Source: CAYJBP01 sp964368605 (GTDB lineage Bacteria; Bacillota; Dehalobacteriia; UBA4068). Taken from it: DNA of 58,491 bases. Both the position numbers and the translations under genes were made by a program. The first letter of the stretch is position 1, and every line of letters starts with the position of its first letter. The DNA lies in the NCBI GenBank assembly GCA_964368605.1, contig CAYJBP010000002.1:1-58491 (forward strand). Reading direction: 5' to 3'. Shown here piece after piece: positions 24,197 to 33,157 of this stretch. Under the pieces are notes generated by a model that saw only the letters and a list, made by a program, of their open reading frames with translations, did no database searches and was not told the origin of the DNA.

Positions 24197-25423
24197 TTAA
24201 TAAAGTGCAAATGAGGCGGTTAACTGATTAACAATTGCCTTGGCCTCGGCCTCTTTATCGCTTAAGGCTAAATTGATGGCTAGGGCTACTTGGCGCAGAT
24301 CATCTTCTTTTAGGCCACGGGTGGTAACTGCGGCCGTACCTAAGCGGATACCGCTGGTAACGGTGGGCTTTTGCGGATCAAAAGGTATAGAATTTTTATT
24401 GCAGGTGATACCGATATTATCCAGGCGCAATTCGGCATCATGGCCGGTAATTTGCTTGGATCTTAAATCAACCAAGAGCAAATGATTATCGGTACCGCCC
24501 GAAACTAAACGCAAGCCATGCTCGGTTAAAGCCTCGGCAAAGGCGGCGGCATTTTTAACAACTTGCTGTTGATATTGTTTGAAATCGGGCTGCAAAGCTT
24601 CGCCAAAGGCCACGGCCTTGGCAGCGATTATATGCATTAAAGGGCCGCCTTGCAAGCCGGGGAAAACGGCTTTATTGATGGCCTTGGCAAATTCCTGTTT
24701 AGCAAAAACGGCACCACCTCTGGGCCCACGCAGGGTTTTATGAGTGGTGGTGGTAACAATATCGCAGTAGGGGATAGGGCTTTGATGGCAACCGCCTGCT
24801 ACCAGGCCGGCAATATGAGCCATATCGGCCATTAAATAGGCACCACAGGCCTTGGCTATTTCGCTAAATTTGGCAAAATCTATGGCTCGCGGATAGGCCG
24901 AAGCACCGGCCACAATCAGCTTAGGCTTAATTTTTAGGGCTTGATCCATCAAGGCCTGATAGTCGATTTGTTCACTATCGGGATTAACACCGTAAGCGGC
25001 AAAATTATACCATTTGCCGGAAAAGTTAACCGGGCTGCCATGGGTTAAATGACCACCATGGGCTAAATTCATGCCTAAAATGGTATCGCCTTGCTCCAGT
25101 AGGGCAAAATAGGCGGCCATATTGGCTTGAGCGCCGCTATGCGGCTGTACATTGGCATATTCGGCAGCAAATAATTGCTTGCCACGCTCGCATGCCAAAT
25201 CCTCAACAATATCTACATATTCGCAGCCACCATAATAACGATGCCCGGGATACCCTTCGGCATATTTATTGGTTAAAACGCTGCCTTGGGCGGCCATTAC
25301 CGCCTTGCTGGTAAAGTTTTCGGAAGCGATTAATTCTAATTTAGAACTTTGCCTTTGCAATTCTTGTTCGATGGCTTGGGCTATTTTAGGGTCGGCTTGC
25401 TTTATATAATCTAAGCTAAACAT
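24197..25423 (-). CDS. glyA: Serine hydroxymethyltransferase
   Basis: The 408-aa PLP enzyme carries SNKYAEGYPGHRYYGGCE-type sequence at the folate/PLP site and the cofactor lysine in TTTTHKTLRGPRGG. It interconverts serine and glycine while charging tetrahydrofolate. The start follows GGAGG by 7 bases. Upstream is rpiB (26-base gap), downstream comEB. Together with tdh-kbl at 9.9-12.2 kb, the window encodes two routes to glycine. Length and motifs are normal. Confidence 0.97.
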   Translation of the reverse strand: MFSLDYIKQADPKIAQAIEQELQRQSSKLELIASENFTSKAVMAAQGSVLTNKYAEGYPGHRYYGGCEYVDIVEDLACERGKQLFAAEYANVQPHSGAQANMAAYFALLEQGDTILGMNLAHGGHLTHGSPVNFSGKWYNFAAYGVNPDSEQIDYQALMDQALKIKPKLIVAGASAYPRAIDFAKFSEIAKACGAYLMADMAHIAGLVAGGCHQSPIPYCDIVTTTTHKTLRGPRGGAVFAKQEFAKAINKAVFPGLQGGPLMHIIAAKAVAFGEALQPDFKQYQQQVVKNAAAFAEALTEHGLRLVSGGTDNHLLLVDLRSKQITGHDAELRLDNIGITCNKNSIPFDPQKPTVTSGIRLGTAAVTTRGLKEDDLRQVALAINLALSDKEAEAKAIVNQLTASFALY

Positions 25424-25449
25424 ATAAATCCTCCCATTATTTACTGAAT

Positions 25450-25893
25450 TTAGCGAAATTCATGCTCTAAATCACGAATCATTTTTAGACGACGGCTATG
25501 GCGGCCACCTTCGAATTCGGTTTTAAGCCAAATTTCGGCAATTTCTTTCATTTGTTCTTGCGAGATAATTCTCGCACCCATCACTAGGATATTGGCATCA
25601 TTATGCTGGCGTGTAGCCTTGGCCGAAAAGGGATCATGACATAAAGAAGCCCTAATATCGGAAATTTTATTGGCCGCAATACTCATGCCAATACCTGTAC
25701 CACAGATTAAAATGCCAAATTCACATTCGCCTTTGGCTACAGCCTTGGCAACCGAAGCCCCATAAATTGGGTAATCGACACTTTCTTCTGTATAACAGCC
25801 AAAATCATGGGCGATTAACCCCATTTTTGATAATTCTGTTTTTAAATATTCTTTAGCTGCAAAGCCGGCATGATCACTGGCAATAGCTATCAT
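25450..25893 (-). CDS. rpiB: Ribose-5-phosphate isomerase B
   Basis: The 147-aa RpiB/LacA/LacB family enzyme starts with MIAIASDHAGF, has GCYTEESVDYP, the Cys-containing ICGTGIGMSIAANK loop and the C-terminal GRHSRRL. It isomerises ribose 5-phosphate and ribulose 5-phosphate; allose 6-phosphate is possible in some members. I set the start at 25893: GGGAG lies 8 bases upstream, and the longer frame uses a TTG at 25911 that overlaps no ribosome site. It is first in the operon with glyA, comEB and mnaA, with a promoter at 25948-25956. Confidence 0.95.
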   Translation of the reverse strand: MIAIASDHAGFAAKEYLKTELSKMGLIAHDFGCYTEESVDYPIYGASVAKAVAKGECEFGILICGTGIGMSIAANKISDIRASLCHDPFSAKATRQHNDANILVMGARIISQEQMKEIAEIWLKTEFEGGRHSRRLKMIRDLEHEFR

Positions 25894-25947
25894 AAAAATC
25901 ATCTCCCACAAAAATTTTGCTTTAATTTATAATTTATCTCATAGTAT

Positions 25948-25956
25948 ATTATACCA
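25948..25956 (-). promoter_or_regulatory. Extended -10 promoter of rpiB-glyA-comEB-mnaA
   Basis: TGGTATAAT on the minus strand, about 55 bases upstream of rpiB. The -35 is poor, as often seen with extended -10 promoters. Confidence 0.5.
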
Positions 25957-26025
25957 AAAAAAATTACAAATTACTAGCCTTTTTAACGCTTTTAGATGAA
26001 AAAATTAAATAAATATCTGCCAAAA

Positions 26026-26493
26026 TTAATCCAATAATGAATTTTTAGGCTTGCTTTCGGCAGCTTTAAATTTGGTTTGACCAAAATTTTCCATCATAAT
26101 ATAATTCCATCTTTGCATGGCAACAATGCCCTGGTCATAAAGGGCATCGATTTTTTTATAGCGAGGCAAATCTGCTACAGAGTCTTTTGGGAAGCTATCT
26201 AAATAGATTTTTGCTGCCAAAAAAACTTCGCAAACGGCGGTTAAACGGTCATTAAAACAGTCGTCATTAAAAAAATCAGTGCCAATTTGCTCATAAATGG
26301 CACTAATAATAAAATCAACCGCAAGCTGCGGCCAAATATGGCTTGCCATAGCCTGTTGATCTTGCATGCAAATATCTTCCAGCAAGGTAATAGGCATGAT
26401 AAAATAGGCCTGGTTCCTCGCTTTATAATTGGCATTAAGCTGCGGCCATTGCCTTAAATAGCGACTATTTTGCTGGTCATCAAGGTTCATCAT
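26026..26493 (-). CDS. Hypothetical protein
   Basis: I do not recognise this 155-aa protein. It is soluble, rich in aromatic residues (YLRQWPQL, HIWPQLAVDF, MQRWNYIMMENF) and probably all-helical, with no signal peptide, membrane segment or metal motif. Two consecutive ATGs follow AAGGAC. It stands alone between rpiB and the radical-SAM gene, with 133- and 144-base gaps that show nothing else, so the context gives no clue. Confidence 0.6.
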   Translation of the reverse strand: MMNLDDQQNSRYLRQWPQLNANYKARNQAYFIMPITLLEDICMQDQQAMASHIWPQLAVDFIISAIYEQIGTDFFNDDCFNDRLTAVCEVFLAAKIYLDSFPKDSVADLPRYKKIDALYDQGIVAMQRWNYIMMENFGQTKFKAAESKPKNSLLD

Positions 26494-26637
26494 AAAAAGT
26501 CCTTATAATACTTAAATTTTCTTATATATACTTCAACTTTTTATGGCTGATACCTGCAAAATTGCTTAAAATTCGACAATAAAAAGCTATAAAATCTTTA
26601 CTTTTTTAAAAAAACGTAAATAAGAAAGCGGAGGTTT

Positions 26638-27624
26638 TTATCCTAGTTTTAGTTGGTCGCGTTTTAGGTCTGGATTCTCTTTTAATTCCAAATTAGGATA
26701 GAGCTGTTTAAGATACTTATAAATGCGGTTCTTTTGGCCGCAAATTATTGAGCGGTCGGCAGGCGAATAATAGATAATTGGCCTTTGATCTGCCATATTA
26801 ATTAAGCCGATTATTTGCCTTAGCTTTATTTGGCTTTTTACCAATTGGCCAAATGATGGATGATAAGGCCCTGCTATAAATGCTTGATCTAGCGATGTTG
26901 ATGGCTGCAATCCTAGGCGTGCAACCGGGATTTTTGCCTTTTGGGCAAGATATAGCATATCGGCGCATAATAATACCGCCTGGCTTAATGTTTGTGGCTT
27001 AAAGTGGTTTTTTTGGTACATGTCGGCTAAGGGGGTATCTTTGATAATTAGGGTGGGATATATTCTTAATAAAGCCGGCTTTATTTGACAAGCTTGTTTA
27101 AGGGAATTAAGTGCCGATTGGCTGCTTTGTTGGGGCAAGCCACACATTAGTTGAATACCTAAGTCTAGGCCGGCCTTTTTGATTTGTTGGCAGGCAGCAA
27201 TGGCCTGCTCGGGATGATAATTGCGGCCAGAGGCAGCCAAAACATTAGGCTCGAAGGATTGAATGCCCAGCTCGATTACCTTCACTCCTTGATTCTTTAA
27301 AAAGAGTAGGCTTTTTTCATCTATTAAATCGGGGCGGGTAGAGATGCGAATGCTATCGATTTTATTTTGGCTAAAGCCAATAGCGGCTGCTTGCAAATAA
27401 TAGCTTTGCTCGGCCTTAGTTAAGGCGGTAAAGCTGCCTCCATAAAAGGCAATTTGGGCAGGGCTTTCGCCTTGATAGGCCTCGATAGCAGCCTTAATAT
27501 GGCTTGCCTTGGGCAAATCTAGGCTGCCGCTAATCCGATGTTGATTACAAAATACACATTGATTGGGGCAGCCTTGCATGGCTATAAAAAAGGGGATTAT
27601 TGTTTTTTTAAGCGCCGCTTGCAT
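26638..27624 (-). CDS. Radical SAM protein (Elp3/YhcC-like)
   Basis: The 328-aa protein has the CX3CX2C cluster motif (Cys19, 23, 26 in GCPNQCVFC), then the FYGGSFTAL motif and ISTRPDLID, as in Elp3/YhcC-type radical SAM proteins. The later ELGIQSFEPNVL is the usual reaction-site strand. The C-terminal part lacks the GNAT acetyltransferase of true Elp3. It overlaps the end of the TsaD-like gene by 17 bases (ribosome site AGGAGG), so translation is coupled. A tRNA-modification role would suit the TsaD-like neighbour and nusB, but the substrate is unknown. Confidence 0.85.
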   Translation of the reverse strand: MQAALKKTIIPFFIAMQGCPNQCVFCNQHRISGSLDLPKASHIKAAIEAYQGESPAQIAFYGGSFTALTKAEQSYYLQAAAIGFSQNKIDSIRISTRPDLIDEKSLLFLKNQGVKVIELGIQSFEPNVLAASGRNYHPEQAIAACQQIKKAGLDLGIQLMCGLPQQSSQSALNSLKQACQIKPALLRIYPTLIIKDTPLADMYQKNHFKPQTLSQAVLLCADMLYLAQKAKIPVARLGLQPSTSLDQAFIAGPYHPSFGQLVKSQIKLRQIIGLINMADQRPIIYYSPADRSIICGQKNRIYKYLKQLYPNLELKENPDLKRDQLKLG

Positions 27625-28585
27625 GGATGCCTCCTGTTATGGCGCCCTGTTTTTGGACGCTATCTAAGGCAAGGGCGGCAATGCCTACCGCATTATCACA
27701 GGCCAATTGGGGCTGAGCAAATTGTAAATCAAAATTAGGCAATTCGGCTTTAAGCCTACCCTTGATTAAAGAATTGGCTGCTACACCGCCTACCAATAAT
27801 ACCTGATAACAATTTTTTTGTTTGGCCAGAATTTGCAAAGCCCTGGCCAGTGAGCGGCCAATATTAAAAAATACTGCCTGGGCGATGGCCGCCGGCTGTT
27901 GCTTATCGATTAAGCGTTGGGCAGCGCTTTCGGCCCCGGAAAAAGAGATATGATTGCCTTTAACTGCTGTTTTTAGGCGCAAATCGCTAGCCGGCATACT
28001 AAGTGCCAATTGCTCTAAGGCTTTGCCTGCCGGAAAATCAAGCCCCAAAGCTACGCCAATACGATCGACAAATTGGCCGGCTGCCAAATCGCAATCGGTA
28101 CAAATTTCGATATCCAGGCCTTTATCTTGTGGTTTAACATATAAAATTTCGGTAGTTCCGCCGGAAATATGAATGGCTAAAAATGGTTTTGTCCATTTTA
28201 GATTGGCGCTATAAAGGCCTGCTGCAATATGCCCTTCTTGATGCGAAAACCGATAATTTGGCCTTGCTGCTACCATGCTTAAATTTAAGGCTAAATTGGC
28301 GCCGGCCATAAAAACCGGCATATAAGAACCTGCCTGCGGCCTGGGTGTGGCCGAAGCGGCAAAAAATTTGATTACACCTGCTTGCAGTGCCTTGGCCTCG
28401 GTTAAGGCTTCTTCTAAAAGTTGCGGCAAATTTTGATTATGCTGAAAAAAAGCCTCGCTTTGACGTAAGCCTAAATTCCCCTTTTTAACATGCAAAAGCC
28501 GCTGCTTATTGCTAAGCAAACGGCCATCTAAATCCATAATTGCCACCGAGGTGGTATAACAGGAAGTATCAAATGCTAAAATCAT
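27608..28585 (-). CDS. TsaD/Kae1-like protein (second-type, probable paralogue)
   Basis: From the ATG at 28585 the protein has 325 aa. The ASKHA fold opens with MILAFDTSCYTTSVAI. The metal-ligand motif is reduced to SHQEGH, and AIHISGGTTE carries the phosphate loop, then DCDLAAGQFVDRIG, FSGAESAAQ and LLVGGVAANS. True TsaD has the same order and makes the t6A base of tRNA with TsaB, TsaE and TsaC, none of which is here. Many Clostridia carry this form between nusB and a radical SAM gene, so I call it a paralogue. The start follows the nusB stop by one base; AAAGGAT lies 8 bases upstream. Confidence 0.75.
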   Translation of the reverse strand: MILAFDTSCYTTSVAIMDLDGRLLSNKQRLLHVKKGNLGLRQSEAFFQHNQNLPQLLEEALTEAKALQAGVIKFFAASATPRPQAGSYMPVFMAGANLALNLSMVAARPNYRFSHQEGHIAAGLYSANLKWTKPFLAIHISGGTTEILYVKPQDKGLDIEICTDCDLAAGQFVDRIGVALGLDFPAGKALEQLALSMPASDLRLKTAVKGNHISFSGAESAAQRLIDKQQPAAIAQAVFFNIGRSLARALQILAKQKNCYQVLLVGGVAANSLIKGRLKAELPNFDLQFAQPQLACDNAVGIAALALDSVQKQGAITGGIHASGA

Positions 28586-28586
28586 T

Positions 28587-29054
28587 TTAATTATCCTTTG
28601 CTTGCTTTTTATGCACGGCATCGAGTACCGCATTTACAAATGCCGGGCTGGCATCATCGCCAAATTTTTTGGCCGCCTCGATAGCCTCGTTAATAATAAT
28701 GGTAGCCGGGGTTTGGTCTAAATTAAGCTCGGCTAAGGCATAGCGTAAAATGGTTTTATCTACGGCAAATAAGCGCTCGAAATCCCAGCTATGGCTATAT
28801 TCTTTAATAAGCTGATCTGCCTTTTCCATATAATCGATGCTGGCTAAAAATAATTGCTTAGCAAAAAAATCATATTCCTCGTTTAGGCCAATTTCGGCCA
28901 AGCGATTAATAGCCATTTGCTTTTGCTGATCGCCAAAACTATATTGATAAAGCATAATCAGCACTGCTTCCCGTGCTCTTTTGCGGCCGCCCGGGGCTAA
29001 AAGTTCAAAATCCAAACTTAATTCGGCCGGATTATCGGCTGGTAATTTTGTCAT
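28587..29054 (-). CDS. nusB: Transcription antitermination factor NusB
   Basis: The 155-aa helical protein matches NusB. RKRAREAVLIMLYQYSF is the RNA-binding first helix, and the C-terminal half reads DKTILRYALAELNLDQTPATIIINEAIEAAKKFGDDASPAFVNAVLD-like in short pieces. With NusE it binds boxA of rRNA leaders. The start follows AGGAGG by 5 bases. In Bacillota, nusB is commonly downstream of asp23-type genes, as here. Confidence 0.95.
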   Translation of the reverse strand: MTKLPADNPAELSLDFELLAPGGRKRAREAVLIMLYQYSFGDQQKQMAINRLAEIGLNEEYDFFAKQLFLASIDYMEKADQLIKEYSHSWDFERLFAVDKTILRYALAELNLDQTPATIIINEAIEAAKKFGDDASPAFVNAVLDAVHKKQAKDN

Positions 29055-29066
29055 ACTTCCTCCTGC

Positions 29067-29285
29067 TTAATTACGGAATATATCGTCTACCTTTTTTTTA
29101 ATATCTACTTTTTGATCAATTTTGCGGCCGATAAATAAGCCGCCTAAAACGCAAATCGCAATAAATAGTGATTGCCAAAAGCCAAATTCCAAAACTAATA
29201 CCGCAAAGGCAAAGCCGATAATAATACCCATCGATTTGCCTTTATGATTGCGCCAAGTATTGGCTAAAACCTCAAAAATATCCAT
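29067..29285 (-). CDS. DUF2273 small membrane protein
   Basis: The 72-aa protein has an amphipathic start (DIFEVLANTWRNHKGK), two hydrophobic helices (about 19-35 and 37-52) and a charged tail ending DQKVDIKKKVDDIFRN. This matches DUF2273, a small protein encoded with AmaP and Asp23 in many Gram-positives. It is thought to help place Asp23-type proteins at the membrane. It lies 20 bases after amaP and 12 before nusB, in one operon. Confidence 0.85.
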   Translation of the reverse strand: MDIFEVLANTWRNHKGKSMGIIIGFAFAVLVLEFGFWQSLFIAICVLGGLFIGRKIDQKVDIKKKVDDIFRN

Positions 29286-29305
29286 ATCGCACCTCTTTTG
29301 CCGCT

Positions 29306-29905
29306 TTATTTTTCGGATGTTTGTTTGATTACAATTTGATTGCTTTGATTGTTGTGATTGCTGCCTTTGTTAACTTTTGCGGCAGGCTTAGCATTGATAA
29401 TCATAATTTCTACCTGATTAACGCTAAGGCCGGTAATGTTTTCTACCTGGGTTTTTACCATTTCTTTGGCCTTAGTTGCCAAATCGGGAACCTTAACATC
29501 ATCATCTAAAACCAAAGAAAGTTCGATTAAAATTCCTTGCTCTAAAAGGCGGATTTGTGATTTAAGATCAATGATTTCGTCGATGTTGGCAATTGTTTTA
29601 TGCACTACATCATCAATAGCGGCCATGCTGATATTAACATGTCCGCCGTCGCCAAGACTAAGCGGGGCATAGCTGGGTTTGGTTTTATGGGCAAAGGCAA
29701 TATATATTCCACAGCCGCCCAAAGCCAAAACAATTAAGGCAACTAATAATAATAAAGGCAAGGCAATGGTACTAATTAATTGTTGCAAATTATCCAAAAA
29801 AAGCTTAGACAATGAATTATCAAAGCTAAAAACCACAATTGCCGAGCCCAAAGCAATAATTATCAAGCTAAAAATAGCTAATAATAAACGCCGCAGGGCA
29901 TTCAT
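29306..29905 (-). CDS. amaP: AmaP-type alkaline-shock membrane anchor protein
   Basis: The 199-aa protein has two N-terminal membrane helices (about 7-28 and 45-71). A cytoplasmic domain that is itself Asp23-like follows (GHVNISMAAIDDVVHKTI...ENITGLSVNQVEIMI), with a polar tail. AmaP anchors Asp23 to the membrane in Staphylococcus. It follows asp23 across a terminator-like hairpin at 29931-29961, so its level may be set by read-through. Confidence 0.88.
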   Translation of the reverse strand: MNALRRLLLAIFSLIIIALGSAIVVFSFDNSLSKLFLDNLQQLISTIALPLLLLVALIVLALGGCGIYIAFAHKTKPSYAPLSLGDGGHVNISMAAIDDVVHKTIANIDEIIDLKSQIRLLEQGILIELSLVLDDDVKVPDLATKAKEMVKTQVENITGLSVNQVEIMIINAKPAAKVNKGSNHNNQSNQIVIKQTSEK

Positions 29906-29930
29906 AAGCCATCCTCCTCGTTTCGATTAT

Positions 29931-29961
29931 AAAAAGGCGGAGCTTTAGCCCCGCCTTTTTT
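29931..29961 (-). terminator. Terminator or attenuator between asp23 and amaP
   Basis: AAAAAGGCGG (29931-29940) pairs with 29951-29960. On the transcribed strand CCGCC is followed by TTTTT. It probably lets asp23 be expressed more strongly than the genes after it. Confidence 0.8.
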
Positions 29962-29967
29962 GGGCAT

Positions 29968-30375
29968 TTATTCTTCTTCTTTTTCGCTAGGCAAGCCTTG
30001 GGGGAAGGCCACGCCTTGAACATGTACGTTTACGGCAGATGTAATAAGGCCGGTCATATTTTCTACAGCGTTTTTAACTTTGGTTTGAACATCGGATGCA
30101 ACTTGGCTGATGCTAATACCATATTCTACGATACAAAAAATTTCGATTACGGTATCTGCTTCGTTAATCTCTACTTTAACGCCTTTGGTTAGGTTTTTAC
30201 GACCCAACATTTCGGCGATACCGCCGGAAAAACCGCCGCTCATGCCGGCAATGCCTTCTACATCGGCAGCCGCTAAGCCTGCAATGGTTGCTACAACATC
30301 ATTGGCTATTTTAATAGTACCAATGCCATTGCCTTCCAAATCATTCTCAACAACTTTTTCTTCAATATCAACCAT
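29968..30375 (-). CDS. Asp23/Gls24 family envelope stress protein
   Basis: From the ATG at 30375 the protein has 135 aa. The start is fixed by AGGGAGG about 8 bases upstream; the longer frame adds 13 residues without a ribosome site. The Asp23 domain shows IKIANDVVATIAGLAAADVEG, then FSGGIAEMLGRKNLTKGVKV and QTKVKNAVENMTG. Members form membrane-bound webs via AmaP and protect the envelope during stress. A sigma-A-like promoter with an extended -10 is at 30447-30475. Confidence 0.93.
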   Translation of the reverse strand: MVDIEEKVVENDLEGNGIGTIKIANDVVATIAGLAAADVEGIAGMSGGFSGGIAEMLGRKNLTKGVKVEINEADTVIEIFCIVEYGISISQVASDVQTKVKNAVENMTGLITSAVNVHVQGVAFPQGLPSEKEEE

Positions 30376-30446
30376 AATAATTACCTCCCTAGTATTTTTA
30401 TAATTTAGGTGCATGGAATTTAGAGCTTATCCATAGCATTGTAATT

Positions 30447-30475
30447 ATTATACCATCATTTCAGCCATTATTCAA
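30447..30475 (-). promoter_or_regulatory. Promoter of the asp23 operon
   Basis: TTGAAT (30475-30470) and TATAAT (30452-30447) are separated by 17 bp, with TGG before the -10. Confidence 0.65.
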
Positions 30476-30555
30476 ATAAAATTATCAAATATCTCAAAAT
30501 TATTATTTAAGTCTTAAAAAAATAGTTTTTTAGACATCTGCTTTTTGAGTTTTAA

Positions 30556-30584
30556 TTGTAAATAGGTGGGGTATATGTTATACT
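30556..30584 (+). promoter_or_regulatory. Promoter of the enolase-superfamily gene
   Basis: TTGTAA (30556-30561) and TATACT (30579-30584) are 17 bp apart, with an extended TGT before the -10. It is divergent from the asp23 promoter. Confidence 0.6.
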
Positions 30585-30621
30585 AAAAATAATGTTAATA
30601 TAATAGGTAAAGGAGATCAAT

Positions 30622-31815
30622 ATGAAAATCACCAAAATTAAAGTAACTCCGGTACGTGCGGCTTTAACAACACCTTATATGTGGAGTATGGGCTTATTTG
30701 AAGGCAGTTCGCGGGCGATAATCGAAATCGAAACCGATCAAGGCATTACCGGTATTGCCGAAGCCGGCAGTGCGTCTTTTACCAAAGATATCGAAGCCTT
30801 GGGCCAAAGGCTTATTGGCTTAGATCCGCTTAAACTTGCCGATTGCGAGCGGCGAGCAATTTTGGATCAGCGGTTTTTAAATGTAACCGGCGGCCATAAT
30901 GCGATTAAATGCTGGGGCGCTATTGATATTGCTTTATGGGATATTAAAGGCAAGGTTTTTGGACTTCCTCTTTATCAATTATTAGGTGGGGCTTATCGTA
31001 AAGATATTGCCTTTACCGAATATTTCGGTTTTGATAGCGGCCTAAAGCCGGATGGCACGGTAAATCCTGATTTGCGCCCCGAAGCCATAGCCGAATACTG
31101 CTTGAAGATGAAAGAGGAGCATGGCAGTACCATGTTTGAGGGCAAATTATGCACAACCGAAAATATTAACTTGGATTTGCAAACAGTAAAGCTGATTAGG
31201 CAGGCCATTGGCGACGACGATATGTTACGTTTGGATTGTAATTATGGTTATAGCATGATGACGATGAAGCAGGTGCTTAAAAAGGTTGAGCAATACAATA
31301 TTCGCAGTATTGAAGACCCTGCTTTAGGCTATGATGATATGATGGAGTTAAAGCAGCATACCTCTATTCCTTTTTCTACCCATATGATAGATATGCGTCA
31401 TGCCATTGCCCATGGCGGTCCCGATGCTTTTGTGATAACGCCTGCTAACTTAGGTGGCATAATCAATACTATTAAATTTATCGGTGCTTGCGAAATCTTT
31501 AATAAAGGCTGCTGGTTTTATAGTGGTTGCATGGGCATTGCCACTGCCTCTTATCTGCATTTTTCGGCGGCTTTTCAGCATCTTAGCGAGCCTAGCCAAT
31601 CTTTATTCCGTTGGCAAAATGAGGATATTATTGAAGGCGGACAATTTCAGGCTAAAAACAATGTGGTTGCGGTGCCGGAAGGCCCGGGCTTAGGCGTAAC
31701 TATCGATCCTGCCGCCATGGAGCATTTACGCCGATCTTTGCTGGACTTAGGGCCTGCGGTATCTTTTTACAATTTTAGTGATAGTAGTCTTTTGCCCCGC
31801 TTACCGCGGGCTTAA
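30622..31815 (+). CDS. Enolase-superfamily enzyme (glucarate-dehydratase-like / MR-MLE)
   Basis: The 397-aa protein has the N-terminal capping domain (1-130) and a barrel. Metal ligands appear as Asp in LRLDCNYG and Glu in SIEDPA, with STHM at the third ligand site. MFEGKL resembles the KxK-type base strand of glucarate dehydratase relatives. In family terms it would remove a proton next to a carboxylate, most often as a sugar-acid dehydratase; the exact sugar acid cannot be told. It stands alone with its own promoter and an AAAGGAG ribosome site. No sugar-acid transporter or aldolase is next to it. Cycloisomerase or racemase activity remains possible. Confidence 0.8.
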   Translation: MKITKIKVTPVRAALTTPYMWSMGLFEGSSRAIIEIETDQGITGIAEAGSASFTKDIEALGQRLIGLDPLKLADCERRAILDQRFLNVTGGHNAIKCWGAIDIALWDIKGKVFGLPLYQLLGGAYRKDIAFTEYFGFDSGLKPDGTVNPDLRPEAIAEYCLKMKEEHGSTMFEGKLCTTENINLDLQTVKLIRQAIGDDDMLRLDCNYGYSMMTMKQVLKKVEQYNIRSIEDPALGYDDMMELKQHTSIPFSTHMIDMRHAIAHGGPDAFVITPANLGGIINTIKFIGACEIFNKGCWFYSGCMGIATASYLHFSAAFQHLSEPSQSLFRWQNEDIIEGGQFQAKNNVVAVPEGPGLGVTIDPAAMEHLRRSLLDLGPAVSFYNFSDSSLLPRLPRA

Positions 31816-31980
31816 AGGCAAAAAGCGCTAATATTCAAATAACATATTTGATTTTGGAGGATATTGGTAAATTTTGTCGAAATTTTTAATAAGGCTAATT
31901 ATGCAAAATTATATTAAGTCTGTTATGTTGTTAATTTATTAACCCAGCGGAATCTGTATTCATTTTGGAAGGTTGATAAC

Positions 31981-33060
31981 ATGCCCGATTTAAAAAGAAA
32001 GAAGATGTTGATAGTTGATGATATTCCCATTAATAGGGTTATATTAGAAGACTTGTTTTGTGAAGATTATGAAATTATCGAGGCCGAAAATGGGCTAGAA
32101 GCTTTAGCCAAAATTCAACAGTATAAAAATGATTTGGCTATTGTTGCCTTAGATATTGTGATGCCCAAAATGGACGGTTTTGGTGTTTTAAAGCAGATGA
32201 ATGATAGCGGCCTTATTGATAGTATCCCGGTTGTGATGATTACCGGCGAAAATGATGATGAAAATATCTTTATGGCCTATGATTTAGGGGCTGCCGATTT
32301 AATCAATAAGCCTTTTAATCCTAATATTGTTATTAAGCGGGTAAACAATGTAATTTCATTATATTCGCATAAAGAGAATTTAGAAATTCAATTGCGCCTG
32401 CAAAAAGAGCAATTGGAGGATCAGGCTAAAAAACTTAAATTAAGCAATCAATTTGTAATTGATGCTCTTTCGACCACGGTAGAATTTAGGGATTCGGAAT
32501 CGGGCGATCATATTAAAAGAATTCGCAGTTTAACCAGGCATTTATTAAATGCGGCTCGTAAAGATTATGATTTAAACGAAGACCAAATAGATATGATTGT
32601 TAATGCTTCGGCTATGCATGATATTGGTAAAATAGCAATTGCCGATGCTATTTTGCTTAAACCCGGGCGTTTAACCAAAGAAGAATTTGAGATTATGAAA
32701 ACTCATACTATTCGTGGCTGCGAGATTTTGCAGAGTTTAAACTATGCGCAGGAAGAGGATTATTATAATTATTGCTATGAAATTTGTCGCCATCATCATG
32801 AGCGTTGGGATGGTAGCGGTTATCCTGATGGTTTAAAGGGCGACGAAATTTCGATTTGGGCGCAAGCAACGGCCTTGGCCGATGTTTATGATGCCCTAAC
32901 TTCTAAGCGTGTTTATAAGGATGCCTATAGCCATGAAAAAGCGGTAAGTATGATTTTAAATGGCGAGTGCGGCATGTTTAATCCCCAGCTACTACGTTAT
33001 TTTAATGAGGTAGAGTATATACTTTGCCAACAGGTGCAAGACACTAAACTTAAGTTTTGA
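31981..33060 (+). CDS. Response regulator with HD-GYP phosphodiesterase domain
   Basis: The 359-aa protein has a receiver domain (8-125, phospho-acceptor Asp58 in VALDIVMP, switch Lys110). A coiled linker (130-155) leads to an HD-GYP domain with MHDIGK (HD at 213-214) and HHHERWDGSGYPDGL (271-285). HD-GYP proteins degrade c-di-GMP to GMP. All visible metal and GYP residues are kept, so it is likely active. No histidine kinase or active diguanylate cyclase is adjacent, so it is an orphan. The ribosome site is GGAAGG. A strong terminator follows at 33075. Confidence 0.93.
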   Translation: MPDLKRKKMLIVDDIPINRVILEDLFCEDYEIIEAENGLEALAKIQQYKNDLAIVALDIVMPKMDGFGVLKQMNDSGLIDSIPVVMITGENDDENIFMAYDLGAADLINKPFNPNIVIKRVNNVISLYSHKENLEIQLRLQKEQLEDQAKKLKLSNQFVIDALSTTVEFRDSESGDHIKRIRSLTRHLLNAARKDYDLNEDQIDMIVNASAMHDIGKIAIADAILLKPGRLTKEEFEIMKTHTIRGCEILQSLNYAQEEDYYNYCYEICRHHHERWDGSGYPDGLKGDEISIWAQATALADVYDALTSKRVYKDAYSHEKAVSMILNGECGMFNPQLLRYFNEVEYILCQQVQDTKLKF

Positions 33061-33074
33061 TTTAAAGAAAATAA

Positions 33075-33118
33075 AGGGGTTGTCGCCAATACCGGCGACA
33101 ACCCCTAAAGTTTTTTTT
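33075..33118. terminator. Terminator between the HD-GYP gene and tlyA
   Basis: A perfect 13-bp stem (33075-33087 with 33094-33106, loop of 6) is followed by T8. The T-rich left flank can serve leftward transcripts too, and a second A/T palindrome lies at about 33120-33139. Confidence 0.9.
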
Positions 33119-33157
33119 GATTCTTTTTAAAAAAAGAATGGTCTTGAGTGGCAAAAC

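Noticed and set aside
31816..31980. Small ORFs before the HD-GYP gene
   Set aside because: They are 13-18 codons long with poorly placed ribosome sites and no recognisable content.
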